Shown: positions 26,668 to 34,747 of the stretch, one piece after another
Layout of the letters: each line of letters starts with the position of its first letter
How positions within the stretch are numbered: the first letter of the stretch is position 1
Source of the DNA: Verrucomicrobiota bacterium
Lineage (GTDB): Bacteria > Verrucomicrobiota > Verrucomicrobiia > Opitutales > Opitutaceae
Direction of reading: 5' to 3'
Length of the DNA stretch: 38,944 bases
NCBI GenBank assembly: GCA_025362555.1
Contig: JANYFP010000007.1
Location: 1-38,944, forward strand
The notes under the pieces: generated by a model
What the model was told of the DNA's origin: nothing
What the model saw: only the letters and a program-made list of their open reading frames with translations
The model's database searches: none
Translations under genes and position numbers: made by a program

Positions 26668-26931
26668 GTTGGAAATCTTAGCCGACGGAGGTTGCAGGAA
26701 AACAGTGCTGCTACTTTACAGTCACACGGCGGAAAGTTAACCGCTAATCCACACCATTGAGGATCGCGCGATGGACTCGCGCCAAGCGTAAAATTTGTCC
26801 CGCCGCGAGTTATACCACTGGCTATTGAAAGTTAGGCTTTAGGTCGGGACCGTTGCCCTCTGCTGCAACCGCCCCTACCTAAGTCTATTTATCATTGGCG
26901 TTGGTCTTGGTTGTTTTCCCGAAAAGGGCAC
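26668..26931. other. Promoter region of the arabinose operon with a GTAG repeat
   Basis: This gene-free stretch lies upstream of araB. On the minus strand a weak TTAACT (26740-26735) and TAAAGT (26718-26713), 16 bp apart, could be the -35 and -10 boxes. The -35 overlaps a short symmetrical sequence, GTTAACCGCTAAT (26736-26748). A GTAG-type repeat lies at 26842-26879. Promoter and operator calls are tentative. Confidence 0.35.
26842..26879 (-). repeat. GTAG-type repeat with GGTTGC stem
   Basis: On the minus strand it starts GTAGGGGCGGTTGCAGC and folds back with GCAACGGTCCCGAC, allowing G-U pairs. It is the same general design as the copies at 16838-16899, with a different stem. It lies between the araB promoter region and the terminator of the cytochrome b562-like gene. 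Confidence 0.65.
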
Positions 26932-26963
26932 AAAAAAGCGGAGTCATTCGACTCCGCTTTTTT
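26932..26963 (-). terminator. Rho-independent terminator of the cytochrome b562-like gene
   Basis: A perfect 14-bp stem (AAAAAAGCGGAGTC, 26932-26945, with GACTCCGCTTTTTT, 26950-26963) around the loop ATTC. It starts 22 bp beyond the stop of the minus-strand gene ending at 26986. Because both arms carry A or T runs it should work in both directions, and it insulates the araB operon. Confidence 0.92.
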
Positions 26964-26985
26964 GAATTGGATTTGTTATCCCGTT

Positions 26986-27468
26986 TTACTTGTCGGGGCG
27001 TTTGTACTCTTTGTGGCCTTCGCGCTGCATCTGGCCCAATTCTTTAATGAGGGCTTGGGCGGCGGTGTTGTCGTTGGCTTTGAACGCGGCGGTGAGCGAG
27101 GCTAGCTTTGTCGTAAATTCTTTCATCTTCGTCTTGTAGCCTTCAACGTATTTTGCGCGGTCGGCCTCTGGCAGATCCTTCGTTTTGTCGGGCTGGAGGG
27201 TGGCGGCTTTTTCGGTGGCGGCCCCGATTGCGGCTACGAGTTCAATGGAGGAGGCGTTGCTGGCGGCGTCGGCGGCTTGCTTGCGCAATTTCCGCCAGGA
27301 GCGGCTGAGGTCTTCCATCACTTTGCCCAACTCAGTCTCCGGTTCTTTGGAGACGGCCTTGTCGCCTTCTTTATGGGCGGGGGCTTCTCCTTCGGCGCGC
27401 ATCATCAGGACCGCGGACGGGGAAAAGAGGGTTAAAACGAGGGCGAGGGGCAGGAGACGTTTTTTCAT
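26986..27468 (-). CDS. Cytochrome b562-like four-helix protein, exported
   Basis: A 160-residue protein from the ATG at 27468; the open frame further upstream has no better start. A signal peptide (KKRLLPLALVLTLFSPSAV) is followed by a charged spacer and an all-helical domain of about 110 residues. The domain starts ELGKVMEDLSRSWRKLRKQ and ends LIKELGQMQREGHKEYKR, which aligns with the first and last helices of cytochrome b562: the Met in VMEDL and the His in REGHKEYK sit at the positions of the axial haem ligands. There is no CxxCH, so any haem would be non-covalent. Role unknown; probably periplasmic electron transfer or haem binding. It diverges from the ECF sigma gene and has its own strong terminator. 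Confidence 0.75.
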   Translation of the reverse strand: MKKRLLPLALVLTLFSPSAVLMMRAEGEAPAHKEGDKAVSKEPETELGKVMEDLSRSWRKLRKQAADAASNASSIELVAAIGAATEKAATLQPDKTKDLPEADRAKYVEGYKTKMKEFTTKLASLTAAFKANDNTAAQALIKELGQMQREGHKEYKRPDK

Positions 27469-27743
27469 AGGGTGGACTGCAACGAGGTTAAGCCGGATCG
27501 ATTTTGAAAAGCCAGTAAGGAATGAGTGTGACCGATACTTGACGGTAATCGCGAGGGGCGGTTGCGCCTTATGACGTGACTGCAATGATCGGGTTTCAGC
27601 GTTTACCCTCGTTATCCCGACCGTTTGACTGTCATCGCGTTTCGATCACCCTTTATCCCTTGGAATTTCCTGTGTTTTTCGGCCAGAATTAACTGGTATC
27701 ACCTGTTGCGTCGCCCCTTCCACCCCGTGTCATTTTCAACCCC

Positions 27744-28301
27744 ATGAGCGAGATCACACTAGTGCTGGAAGCGATTGGGCGGGGCGAGGACTGTGCCTCC
27801 GAAGAATTGCTGCCGCTCGTCTATGCGGAATTGCGGCGGCACGCGTCGGTGCGGATGGCGCACGAGGCAGCGGGGCAAACCTTGCAACCCACGGCGTTGG
27901 TCCATGAGGCGTGGTTGCGTTTGTTTGGCAACGGGGATTGTCGCTGGCAGAATCGGGGGCATTTTTTTGGGGCGGCGTCGCTGGCGATGCGGCGAATTCT
28001 CATTGAAAATGCGCGACGGAAATCCCGGCTGAAGCGTGGCGGGGACCAGTTGCGGGTGGATGTGGAACAGCTCGAACTCGCGGCGACGACACCGGACGAA
28101 AAGGTGCTCCTGATCGATGACGCGTTGGAGAAATTGGAGCTGCAGGATCCGGAAAAGGCGCGGGTCGTCGTGTTGAAGTTTTTTGGCGGACTGACGAATC
28201 AGCAGGTGGCGGAAACCATGGCGGTCACGGAGCGCACCATCGAGCGGCACTGGGCCTACGCCAAGGCGTGGTTGTTCCAAAGCATCCGCGCGCAGCAATG
28301 A
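27744..28301 (+). CDS. ECF sigma factor of the TIGR02999 type
   Basis: A 185-residue protein with the features of the ECF group common in Planctomycetota, Verrucomicrobiota and Acidobacteriota: ELLPLVYAELRRHA near the start, TLQPTALVHEAWLRL, then FFGAASLAMRRILIENARRK. Region 4 reads VVVLKFFGGLTNQQVAETMAVTERTIERHWAYAKAWL and contains the helix-turn-helix. It starts RNA polymerase on specific promoters. A Ser/Thr kinase gene follows 79 bp downstream on the same strand, a pairing usual for this group, in which phosphorylation rather than an anti-sigma factor is thought to control activity. Targets cannot be seen, but the arabinan locus lies just downstream. Confidence 0.93.
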   Translation: MSEITLVLEAIGRGEDCASEELLPLVYAELRRHASVRMAHEAAGQTLQPTALVHEAWLRLFGNGDCRWQNRGHFFGAASLAMRRILIENARRKSRLKRGGDQLRVDVEQLELAATTPDEKVLLIDDALEKLELQDPEKARVVVLKFFGGLTNQQVAETMAVTERTIERHWAYAKAWLFQSIRAQQ

Positions 28302-28380
28302 GACGTCGCGCCAGCGTCCCTGGCTTTTTTGTGTCGGGTTTTGCGTGAAAAACGCGCATGATTAGGGTGATAACAGACGG

Positions 28381-30627
28381 ATGAACGCCGAGACCCAACG
28401 GGAGGAGGAATTATTTGATGCTGCACGGATTCTGCCGGATCCGGCGGCGCGCGCGGCGTTGCTTGATCGCGGCTGTAACGGCAATGTGGCGTTGCGCGGA
28501 CGGATCGAGGCGTTGCTGACGGCGAGTGACGAAGCCGAGTCTTTTTTTGCCGAGAGTCGCACCGTCATGACTCTGCCCGGGGCAGCCCTGCAATTTTCCG
28601 CCAGTGTCATGTCGCCGCCGGAAACGGGCCGGGCAAATCAACCGGGGGAAGAGCCGATCGGCGCTCTGATCGGACGTTACAAGTTGCTGGAGAAAATCGG
28701 GGAGGGCGGTTGCGGCGTGGTGTACATGGCGGAACAGCAGGAGCCGGTTCGCCGGCGGGTGGCGCTCAAGATCATCAAGCTGGGCATGGAAACCAAGAGT
28801 GTCGTCGCGCGTTTCGAAGCGGAGCGGCAGGCGTTGGCGATGATGGATCATCCCAATATCGCCCGCGTGTTTGATGCCGGCGCCACGGACCGGGGACCGC
28901 CGTACTTTGTGATGGAGTTGGTGCGCGGCGTGAAAATCACCGAGTACTGCGAAAAAAACCGGCTCGATGTCCGGCAGCGGCTCGATCTTTTCATTCAGAG
29001 TTGTCACGCGATCCAGCACGCGCACCAGAAGGGAATCATTCACGGCGACATCAAGCCGTCGAACATCATGGTCGCCCTGCATGACGGCGTGCCGGTGCCC
29101 AAGGTGATCGACTTCGGGATTTCAAAAGCCACCGAGGCCCGGCTCACCGACGAAGTCTTGTTCACGGCGAACGCCCAGCTGATCGGCACGCCGGCTTACA
29201 TGAGTCCGGAGCAGGTGGAAATGGGCGGGCTCGATATCGATACGCGCAGTGACATCTACAGTCTCGGCGTGTTGCTCTATGAACTGATGACCGGCAAGAC
29301 GCCGTTCGATTCGAAGGAATTGAGCAAGGTCGGCCTCGATGAAATGCGCCGCACGCTGCGCGAAAAGGAACCGCCGCGTCCGTCCGCCCGCCTGCATGCG
29401 CTGTCGGTCGGCGATTTGGAAAAGACGGCGGCTTCGCGCCAGGTGGAGCCGGCACGGCTCGTGTCGTTGCTGCGCGGTGATCTCGACTGGATTGTGATGA
29501 AGGCGTTGGAGAAGGATCGCGGCCGGCGCTATGAGACGGCCAACGGGCTGGCGCTGGATGTCCAGCGGCACCTGAGCAATGAGCCGGTGGTGGCGCGTCC
29601 GTCCGGCTGGCGTTACCGCTTCCAGAAGTTGGTCCGTCGCAACCGGGTGGTGTTTGCGGCGGGCGGGGCGGTGGCCCTGGCGCTGGTGATCGGCATGAGC
29701 TTGTCGACCTGGTTATTTTTGCGCGAGCGTGAGGCCCGGCAGCGGGCGGTCGCGGCCGAGCAACAACAGGTCAGGTTGCGTCACGAGGCGGAAGTCCGGG
29801 AAAAAATCACCCAGGCGGCACTGTTGGTGAGTCAGGAGAAATTCACCGAGGCCGATCGCCTGTTGAGCGAGATTTCGTTTGCCCAGCCCACCGTGGAAGG
29901 CGCCGCGGTATTGCGGGCGATTGCCGAATGGCACGCCGTGCAAAGCCGGTGGAAGCCCGCTGCGGACCGGCTGATGCTGCTGATCGGGGTCAACCAGCTC
30001 GACGGCTGGGATGTTTCCACGCTGGACTATTTGCGGTGCGGGCCGGTGCTGATCGAGCTGGGTGATTCGAGCGGTTATGACCGGTTTCGCGAGGAGGCCA
30101 TCAGCCGGTTTACCAAGACGCCGAGTCCGGCGACGGACCGCATTGTGAAGATTTGCCTGCTTCTACCGGCGGATCGCAAGCTGCTCGCGGCGTTGAATCC
30201 ATTCGCTGAAAGCACGACGAAGAATTTTATGGAGGCGGATGCCGGCGGCGATGTGTTTCAGGCCGCCTGGTTGTCGGTTTCCTTGGCGCTCTGGGAATAC
30301 CGCGCCGGCAATTATGCGAAGGCGGCGGAGTGGTGCCGGCGGTGTCTGGCTTACCCCGAGCCCAACGCTCCGCGCACGGCGACGGCGCGGGTGATTTTGG
30401 CCATGAGTTACCAGCGGTTGGGGCGCGGTGAGGAAGCCTTGGGCGAGCTCGGCAAGGGACGCGAGATTGTCGAAAATAAATTCAAGAGTCGCGTGGGCAC
30501 CCCGGTGCAAGGGTTTTGGTTCGACTGGATTTTTGCCCGGATTCTGCTGCGCGAAAGTGTCGGGGTCGTGGAATCCACGCCGATGTCCGGCGACCCGACC
30601 GGGGTGGCTGCGGCAATTTCCCGCTGA
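28381..30627 (+). CDS. Membrane Ser/Thr protein kinase (PknB type) with TPR-like outer domain
   Basis: A 748-residue protein. An N-terminal helical segment of about 95 residues is followed by a kinase domain (about 100-400): glycine loop GEGGCGVVYMAEQ (about 108), Lys130 in VALKIIK, catalytic loop HGDIKPSNIM with Asp223, DFGISKA with Asp244, and SPEQ. The usual HRD arginine is Gly, so it is a non-RD kinase and may not need activation-loop phosphorylation. One membrane span lies at about 422-446 (FAAGGAVALALVIGMSLSTWLF). The outer part has helical, TPR-like repeats (FTEADRLLSE, YAKAAEWCRRCL, RLGRGEEALGELG). It probably acts with the ECF sigma factor encoded 79 bp upstream. The next gene, a GH43, starts 32 bp after its stop. 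Confidence 0.92.
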   Translation: MNAETQREEELFDAARILPDPAARAALLDRGCNGNVALRGRIEALLTASDEAESFFAESRTVMTLPGAALQFSASVMSPPETGRANQPGEEPIGALIGRYKLLEKIGEGGCGVVYMAEQQEPVRRRVALKIIKLGMETKSVVARFEAERQALAMMDHPNIARVFDAGATDRGPPYFVMELVRGVKITEYCEKNRLDVRQRLDLFIQSCHAIQHAHQKGIIHGDIKPSNIMVALHDGVPVPKVIDFGISKATEARLTDEVLFTANAQLIGTPAYMSPEQVEMGGLDIDTRSDIYSLGVLLYELMTGKTPFDSKELSKVGLDEMRRTLREKEPPRPSARLHALSVGDLEKTAASRQVEPARLVSLLRGDLDWIVMKALEKDRGRRYETANGLALDVQRHLSNEPVVARPSGWRYRFQKLVRRNRVVFAAGGAVALALVIGMSLSTWLFLREREARQRAVAAEQQQVRLRHEAEVREKITQAALLVSQEKFTEADRLLSEISFAQPTVEGAAVLRAIAEWHAVQSRWKPAADRLMLLIGVNQLDGWDVSTLDYLRCGPVLIELGDSSGYDRFREEAISRFTKTPSPATDRIVKICLLLPADRKLLAALNPFAESTTKNFMEADAGGDVFQAAWLSVSLALWEYRAGNYAKAAEWCRRCLAYPEPNAPRTATARVILAMSYQRLGRGEEALGELGKGREIVENKFKSRVGTPVQGFWFDWIFARILLRESVGVVESTPMSGDPTGVAAAISR

Positions 30628-30659
30628 CGGGTTTCAAGCTCATTTCTCCGTCTTTTTTC

Positions 30660-31622
30660 ATGAACCTATCCCCCGTTCTTTTTCGTCACGCCCGTCGGGC
30701 CCTGCTGATTCTGCCCTGCTTTGCTCTCGCCCTTCGCGGGGCGAATCCGGTCATCACCGATGTCCATACCGCCGATCCGGCGGCGATGATGCACGCTGGC
30801 ACGGTTTATCTTTATACCGGTCATGACGAGGCGCCGGAAAATGAAAACCGGTATGTGATGAAGGAGTGGCTCTGCTTTTCCTCGACTGACATGGTGAACT
30901 GGCAGTCGCGCGGTTCGCCGCTCGCGGTCAGTGCATTCAAATGGGCCAAGGGCGACGCGTGGGCCGGGCAGGTGATCGAACGCGGCGGGAAATTTTATTG
31001 GTACGCGCCGGTGAGCCACGCGACGATCCCGGGATTTTCCATCGGAGTGGCGGTGTCGGATAGTCCGACTGGACCGTTTAAGGATGCCCGCGGGTCCGCG
31101 ATCATCACGAATGACATGACGACGGACGTGTCGATCGGATGGGACGATATCGATCCCACGGTGTTCATCGACGATGACGGTCAGGCCTATCTTTTCTGGG
31201 GCAACCAGCGTTGCCGCTACATCAAACTCAAGGCCAATATGATTGAGGCGGACGGACCGATTCAGAAAGTGGAGAATTTGCCCGGTTACACCGAAGCGCC
31301 CTGGATTCACAAGCGGCAGGGGATTTATTATTTGTCCTACGCCTACGGTTTCCCGGAGAAAACAGCTTACGCGACGAGTGACCGCATCACGGGGCCGTGG
31401 AAATTTCAGGGAATCCTCACTGAGCTGGCCGGCAACTGTAACACGAATCACCAGGCGATCATTGAGTTCAAGGGCCAGTGGTATTTTATTTATCACAACG
31501 GCGGCACCCTGACCGGATCGAGTTTTCGCCGATCAGTGTGCATCGACCTCCTGCACTACAACGCCGACGGAACCATGCAGCGCGTCGTGCAAAGCACGGA
31601 AGGCGTCGGTGCGGCCAAGTGA
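30660..31622 (+). CDS. Secreted glycoside hydrolase family 43 protein
   Basis: A 320-residue protein from the ATG at 30660, which opens a signal peptide (NLSPVLFRHARRALLILPCF to RGANP). The five-bladed GH43 fold is recognisable. The likely general base is the Asp in HTADPAAMMHAG, the pKa-modulating Asp is in DDIDPTVFIDDDGQAYLFWG, and the general acid Glu is in GYTEAPWIHKRQGIYYLSYA. GH43 enzymes are alpha-L-arabinofuranosidases, arabinanases or beta-xylosidases. The sequence looks like the arabinofuranosidase/xylosidase side, but the exact activity is not fixed. The leader (CTCCGTCTTTTTTC) is pyrimidine-rich. It lies between the kinase gene and the receptor gene. Confidence 0.9.
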   Translation: MNLSPVLFRHARRALLILPCFALALRGANPVITDVHTADPAAMMHAGTVYLYTGHDEAPENENRYVMKEWLCFSSTDMVNWQSRGSPLAVSAFKWAKGDAWAGQVIERGGKFYWYAPVSHATIPGFSIGVAVSDSPTGPFKDARGSAIITNDMTTDVSIGWDDIDPTVFIDDDGQAYLFWGNQRCRYIKLKANMIEADGPIQKVENLPGYTEAPWIHKRQGIYYLSYAYGFPEKTAYATSDRITGPWKFQGILTELAGNCNTNHQAIIEFKGQWYFIYHNGGTLTGSSFRRSVCIDLLHYNADGTMQRVVQSTEGVGAAK

Positions 31623-31725
31623 GAGTCGCGTCGGAATAAATCGGCCGTTATTTTTCCGGTCTCGTGTCGGGTTCAGTTGATTGACGGCGCATATAGGGGT
31701 GAAACTCCGCTCGCGGCGTTTCATT

Positions 31726-31739
31726 GTGAATACGTTCAC
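31726..31739. promoter_or_regulatory. Candidate operator upstream of the TonB-dependent receptor
   Basis: GTGAATACGTTCAC has 5-bp arms around TACG and lies 27 bp before the receptor ATG. A second inverted repeat, TGAAAC (31700-31705) with GTTTCA (31718-31723), lies just upstream. Such a site could bind a dimeric sugar-responsive repressor; no regulator gene is in the window, so this is a guess. Confidence 0.35.
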
Positions 31740-31765
31740 CCAAGTCTAAACTTGTCTTACCTCCC

Positions 31766-34528
31766 ATGATCCCCCAACCAAACTCCCTGTCGCGCCAGCC
31801 GATGTCCGTTCCTTGCGGAAAAATCGGTGCGCTTTGTTCAATTTCCGCCCTCGCCTTGATGTTCGGACTTTTGCCAGTCCAAGCTCAGGAGAAAAAAGCT
31901 GTCGAGTCACCTAAAACCGAGGAAGCCTCGGTGGTCCTCGATGCCTTTGTTGTTAAAACCGTTCGCGCCAGTTTGATCAGTGCCCAGCAGATCAAATCCG
32001 AAACTCCGGCCTTCGTGGATTCGATCGTCGCCCAGGACGTGGGCAAGTTGCCGGACAACACGGTGGCCGACGCCTTGCAGCGCATTGCGGGTATTCAGGT
32101 GGCGCGCGGCGCCGGTGAAGCCAATACGCCGGTCATTCGCGGATTGCCGAACATTGAGACGACGCTCAACGGCTACGAAGTCTTCACGGGCACCGGTCGC
32201 GGCGTGGCGTTTCAGGATATTCCCGCGGAAATGATCGCGGGCCTCGACGCTTACAAGTCCGCCAGTCCCGATCAGATCGAGGGCGGCGTGGCGGGTTTGA
32301 TCGACGTGCGGCTGCGCCGTCCGTTGGATTTCAACTTGGGGGTCACGACCGCGCTCAATGCCCGCGGAATGTACAGCACCCAGGCCAAGAAGGATAGCGT
32401 GTTCCTCAGCGGTCTGGTCAACAATCGCTGGAAGAACGAAAACGGCGAGTTCGGCGTATTGCTGGATATTTCCTATCAGAAACGTCAGTATGAAGACCAG
32501 ATCTTCGACAACTGGGTGCACTATCCGTTCGATTTCAACGTCGCCACGGACGCGAGTGGCAAGGCCGGGTATTTCGGGGACAACTTCGGCTTCCAAATCG
32601 TTCCTGGCAAACGGACGCGGCCCGCCGCGGAACTGGCCTTCCAGTGGAAAACCAAGAGCGGCGTTGAACTTTATTCCGAAACCCTCTTCACCGGCTATCG
32701 GAACGCTCATTCGGTGGATTTCTTCATCGGAATTCCCAGCTGGGGTGGCACACGGAGCAATGTGGTGCTCTATCCCGCCGGTTATGACGGGGTGAATATT
32801 CTCGATCCGCAGGCGAAGAACGGTGCGGGAACCAATGCGCTTTTCGTGAAGAGCCTGACCGCCACGGCCACGAACACGATTATCAGCAAGCAGGCGTTTG
32901 ACGATAAAACCGACACCATTCAGGGCGCGTTCGGCGGCAAATGGGTGCAGGATAATCTCCGGCTCAACGCGGAACTCAGCTACAACATCAGTACGGTGAA
33001 AACTCGCGGCGCGATTCTCGACACCATCGCGAATACCCCGACGGAGGTTTTTAAAATCACTTACAACGACGGGACCAATCCCACGGTGCAGGGCTCGGGT
33101 TTGGATTTCACGAATCCAGGTAATTTCATCGCGTCCAATTTGTTCGATCAATGGTCGCGCGCGCACAGCGCGCAATATGCGGTCAAAACCGACGCGGTGA
33201 TCAGCCTGCGGAATGACTTCTTGAAGTCGGTCACCTTCGGCGTGCGGTACAGTGATCGCGGAGTTAACTTCCATCAGGCCAATCCGGGCCCGGCCTTTGG
33301 TCCGGCGGTGGCAGCTACGTCTATCGCCGGTCTCGGCGTGGTCACGTCCAACAATCTTTTCGTGTCTGATGCGGACATGAACATCCGGAAATGGTGGTCG
33401 CCGAGCGCAAGCTTTCTGCTTGGACACACCGACTTGATTCGTCAGGCCGGCGGTCGTCCGTTGGGCACCCCGCCCGCGGATCCGGCGAGTACTTTCAGCG
33501 ACGACGAAAAGAACCTGGGGCTGTACGCGCAGGCTAACTACAAGGCGACCCTTGGCACGATTCCCCTCGACGGTGTTTTCGGGGTGCGCCTCGCCAATAC
33601 ACGCCAAGCCCTGAGCGGCTATCAGCATCCCCTGGATGCGACGGGCAGCAGCATCAATTCCTCGTTCGTGAAAACGACAAACTCCAATGCCAACTGGGAA
33701 GTATTGCCGACCCTCAATGGCCGGCTCCACCTCACGAACGAATTGCAGATGCGCTTTTCCGCGACCGAGACGCTCACCCGGCCGAATTTCGGTGATCTGA
33801 ATCCGGCGCTGGCGTTGTCTCACTCGGGACCCACCTCGCAGATTGGTTCAGGCAATGGTGGTAATCCCAATTTGAAACCAATCAAGTCCACCAACTACGA
33901 TCTGTCGTTGGAGTACTATTTTGCGAAGACCAGCCAGGTGACGGCCACGCTCTTTGACCGTGAACTCAAGGGTTACGTGCAAAGCTTTTCCAAGTTGGAG
34001 GACGTCAGTGGCACGCCGTACAATATCACGCGGCCGCAAAATACCGGCAAAGGCCGGCTCAAGGGCTTTGAGCTCACGTATCAGCAGTTCCTCGATGGAT
34101 TGTCGATCGATGCACTCAAGGGCGTTGGATTGCAATTCAACTACACGGGCATCAACGGCACGACTGAGGATCCGGCTCACCCCGGCCAGCAACAGCAGAT
34201 CACCCAGGTGGCCAAGAGTAATTACAATGTTATCTTGATCTACGAAAAGGGACCATTCTCGGGCCGGTTGGCTTACACGTGGCGCGGCACCTATATTGAC
34301 TCGTACAATCAACCGGGCTTCCAGCCGAACACGGTTTACGTGCAGCCGACCAGGCAACTGGATTTCTCCGCGAGCTACGATCTGACGAAACAAATCACGA
34401 TCACGTTCGACGCCACCAATTTGTTGGCCAGCAAATATCGTGATCGTTTCGGACCGACCGCGATGTTCAACCGTGACGTCCGCAACTACGACACCACCTA
34501 TTCGGTCGGTGCCCGGTTCCGCTTCTGA
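31766..34528 (+). CDS. TonB-dependent outer-membrane receptor of the arabinan locus
   Basis: A 920-residue protein. The signal peptide runs to about residue 40 (ALCSISALALMFGLLPVQAQ). The plug follows, with IVAQDVGKLPDNTVADALQRIAG, VIRGLPNIETTLNG and AEMIAGLDAYKSASPDQIEGG. The barrel ends in the Phe-terminated SVGARFRF. This resembles the TonB receptors of Caulobacter and Xanthomonas that take up plant oligosaccharides (TIGR01782-like). No carboxypeptidase-like N-terminal domain is present, unlike the receptor at 4004. It lies between two GH43 genes, so arabino-oligosaccharides are the likely ligand (inference). A CTTACCTCCC tract directly precedes the ATG, and a possible operator lies upstream. 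Confidence 0.93.
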   Translation: MIPQPNSLSRQPMSVPCGKIGALCSISALALMFGLLPVQAQEKKAVESPKTEEASVVLDAFVVKTVRASLISAQQIKSETPAFVDSIVAQDVGKLPDNTVADALQRIAGIQVARGAGEANTPVIRGLPNIETTLNGYEVFTGTGRGVAFQDIPAEMIAGLDAYKSASPDQIEGGVAGLIDVRLRRPLDFNLGVTTALNARGMYSTQAKKDSVFLSGLVNNRWKNENGEFGVLLDISYQKRQYEDQIFDNWVHYPFDFNVATDASGKAGYFGDNFGFQIVPGKRTRPAAELAFQWKTKSGVELYSETLFTGYRNAHSVDFFIGIPSWGGTRSNVVLYPAGYDGVNILDPQAKNGAGTNALFVKSLTATATNTIISKQAFDDKTDTIQGAFGGKWVQDNLRLNAELSYNISTVKTRGAILDTIANTPTEVFKITYNDGTNPTVQGSGLDFTNPGNFIASNLFDQWSRAHSAQYAVKTDAVISLRNDFLKSVTFGVRYSDRGVNFHQANPGPAFGPAVAATSIAGLGVVTSNNLFVSDADMNIRKWWSPSASFLLGHTDLIRQAGGRPLGTPPADPASTFSDDEKNLGLYAQANYKATLGTIPLDGVFGVRLANTRQALSGYQHPLDATGSSINSSFVKTTNSNANWEVLPTLNGRLHLTNELQMRFSATETLTRPNFGDLNPALALSHSGPTSQIGSGNGGNPNLKPIKSTNYDLSLEYYFAKTSQVTATLFDRELKGYVQSFSKLEDVSGTPYNITRPQNTGKGRLKGFELTYQQFLDGLSIDALKGVGLQFNYTGINGTTEDPAHPGQQQQITQVAKSNYNVILIYEKGPFSGRLAYTWRGTYIDSYNQPGFQPNTVYVQPTRQLDFSASYDLTKQITITFDATNLLASKYRDRFGPTAMFNRDVRNYDTTYSVGARFRF

Positions 34529-34550
34529 TCACTAAACTATTCGACCCGCT

Positions 34551-34581
34551 GTGGCGGTGGCTCACCGGGAGCCGCCGCCAC
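34551..34581 (+). terminator. Hairpin after the receptor gene
   Basis: GTGGCGGTGGCTC (34551-34563) pairs with GAGCCGCCGCCAC (34569-34581) with one G-U pair and a 5-nt loop. It begins 22 bp after the receptor stop. There is no T-run, so it may be an attenuator or an mRNA-stabilising structure rather than a full terminator. Confidence 0.55.
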
Positions 34582-34747
34582 CAGTTCGGCCAGGACTGTT
34601 GACGGGACTTTTTCGGCTTCAATTTCAATGGCGATCGCAGGCGGATGCCCCGCGCAACCGCGCTCCTGCCGGCACGGGTCGCCGCAGCAAGACCGGTTGA
34701 GCTTACCTGTTTCACTTTCGATTTCATCACTTCGGATTTAGCACACT

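Noticed and set aside
26713-26748. TTAACT/TAAAGT promoter with overlapping GTTAACCGCTAAT operator for araB
   Set aside because: The boxes are weak, and the palindrome is only partial (TTA..C.G..TAA around an odd centre), so it is mentioned in the intergenic entry but not called as a site.
31907-33823. Minus-strand open frame of 638 codons
   Set aside because: It mirrors the TonB-dependent receptor; its translation is Arg-rich without domain features.
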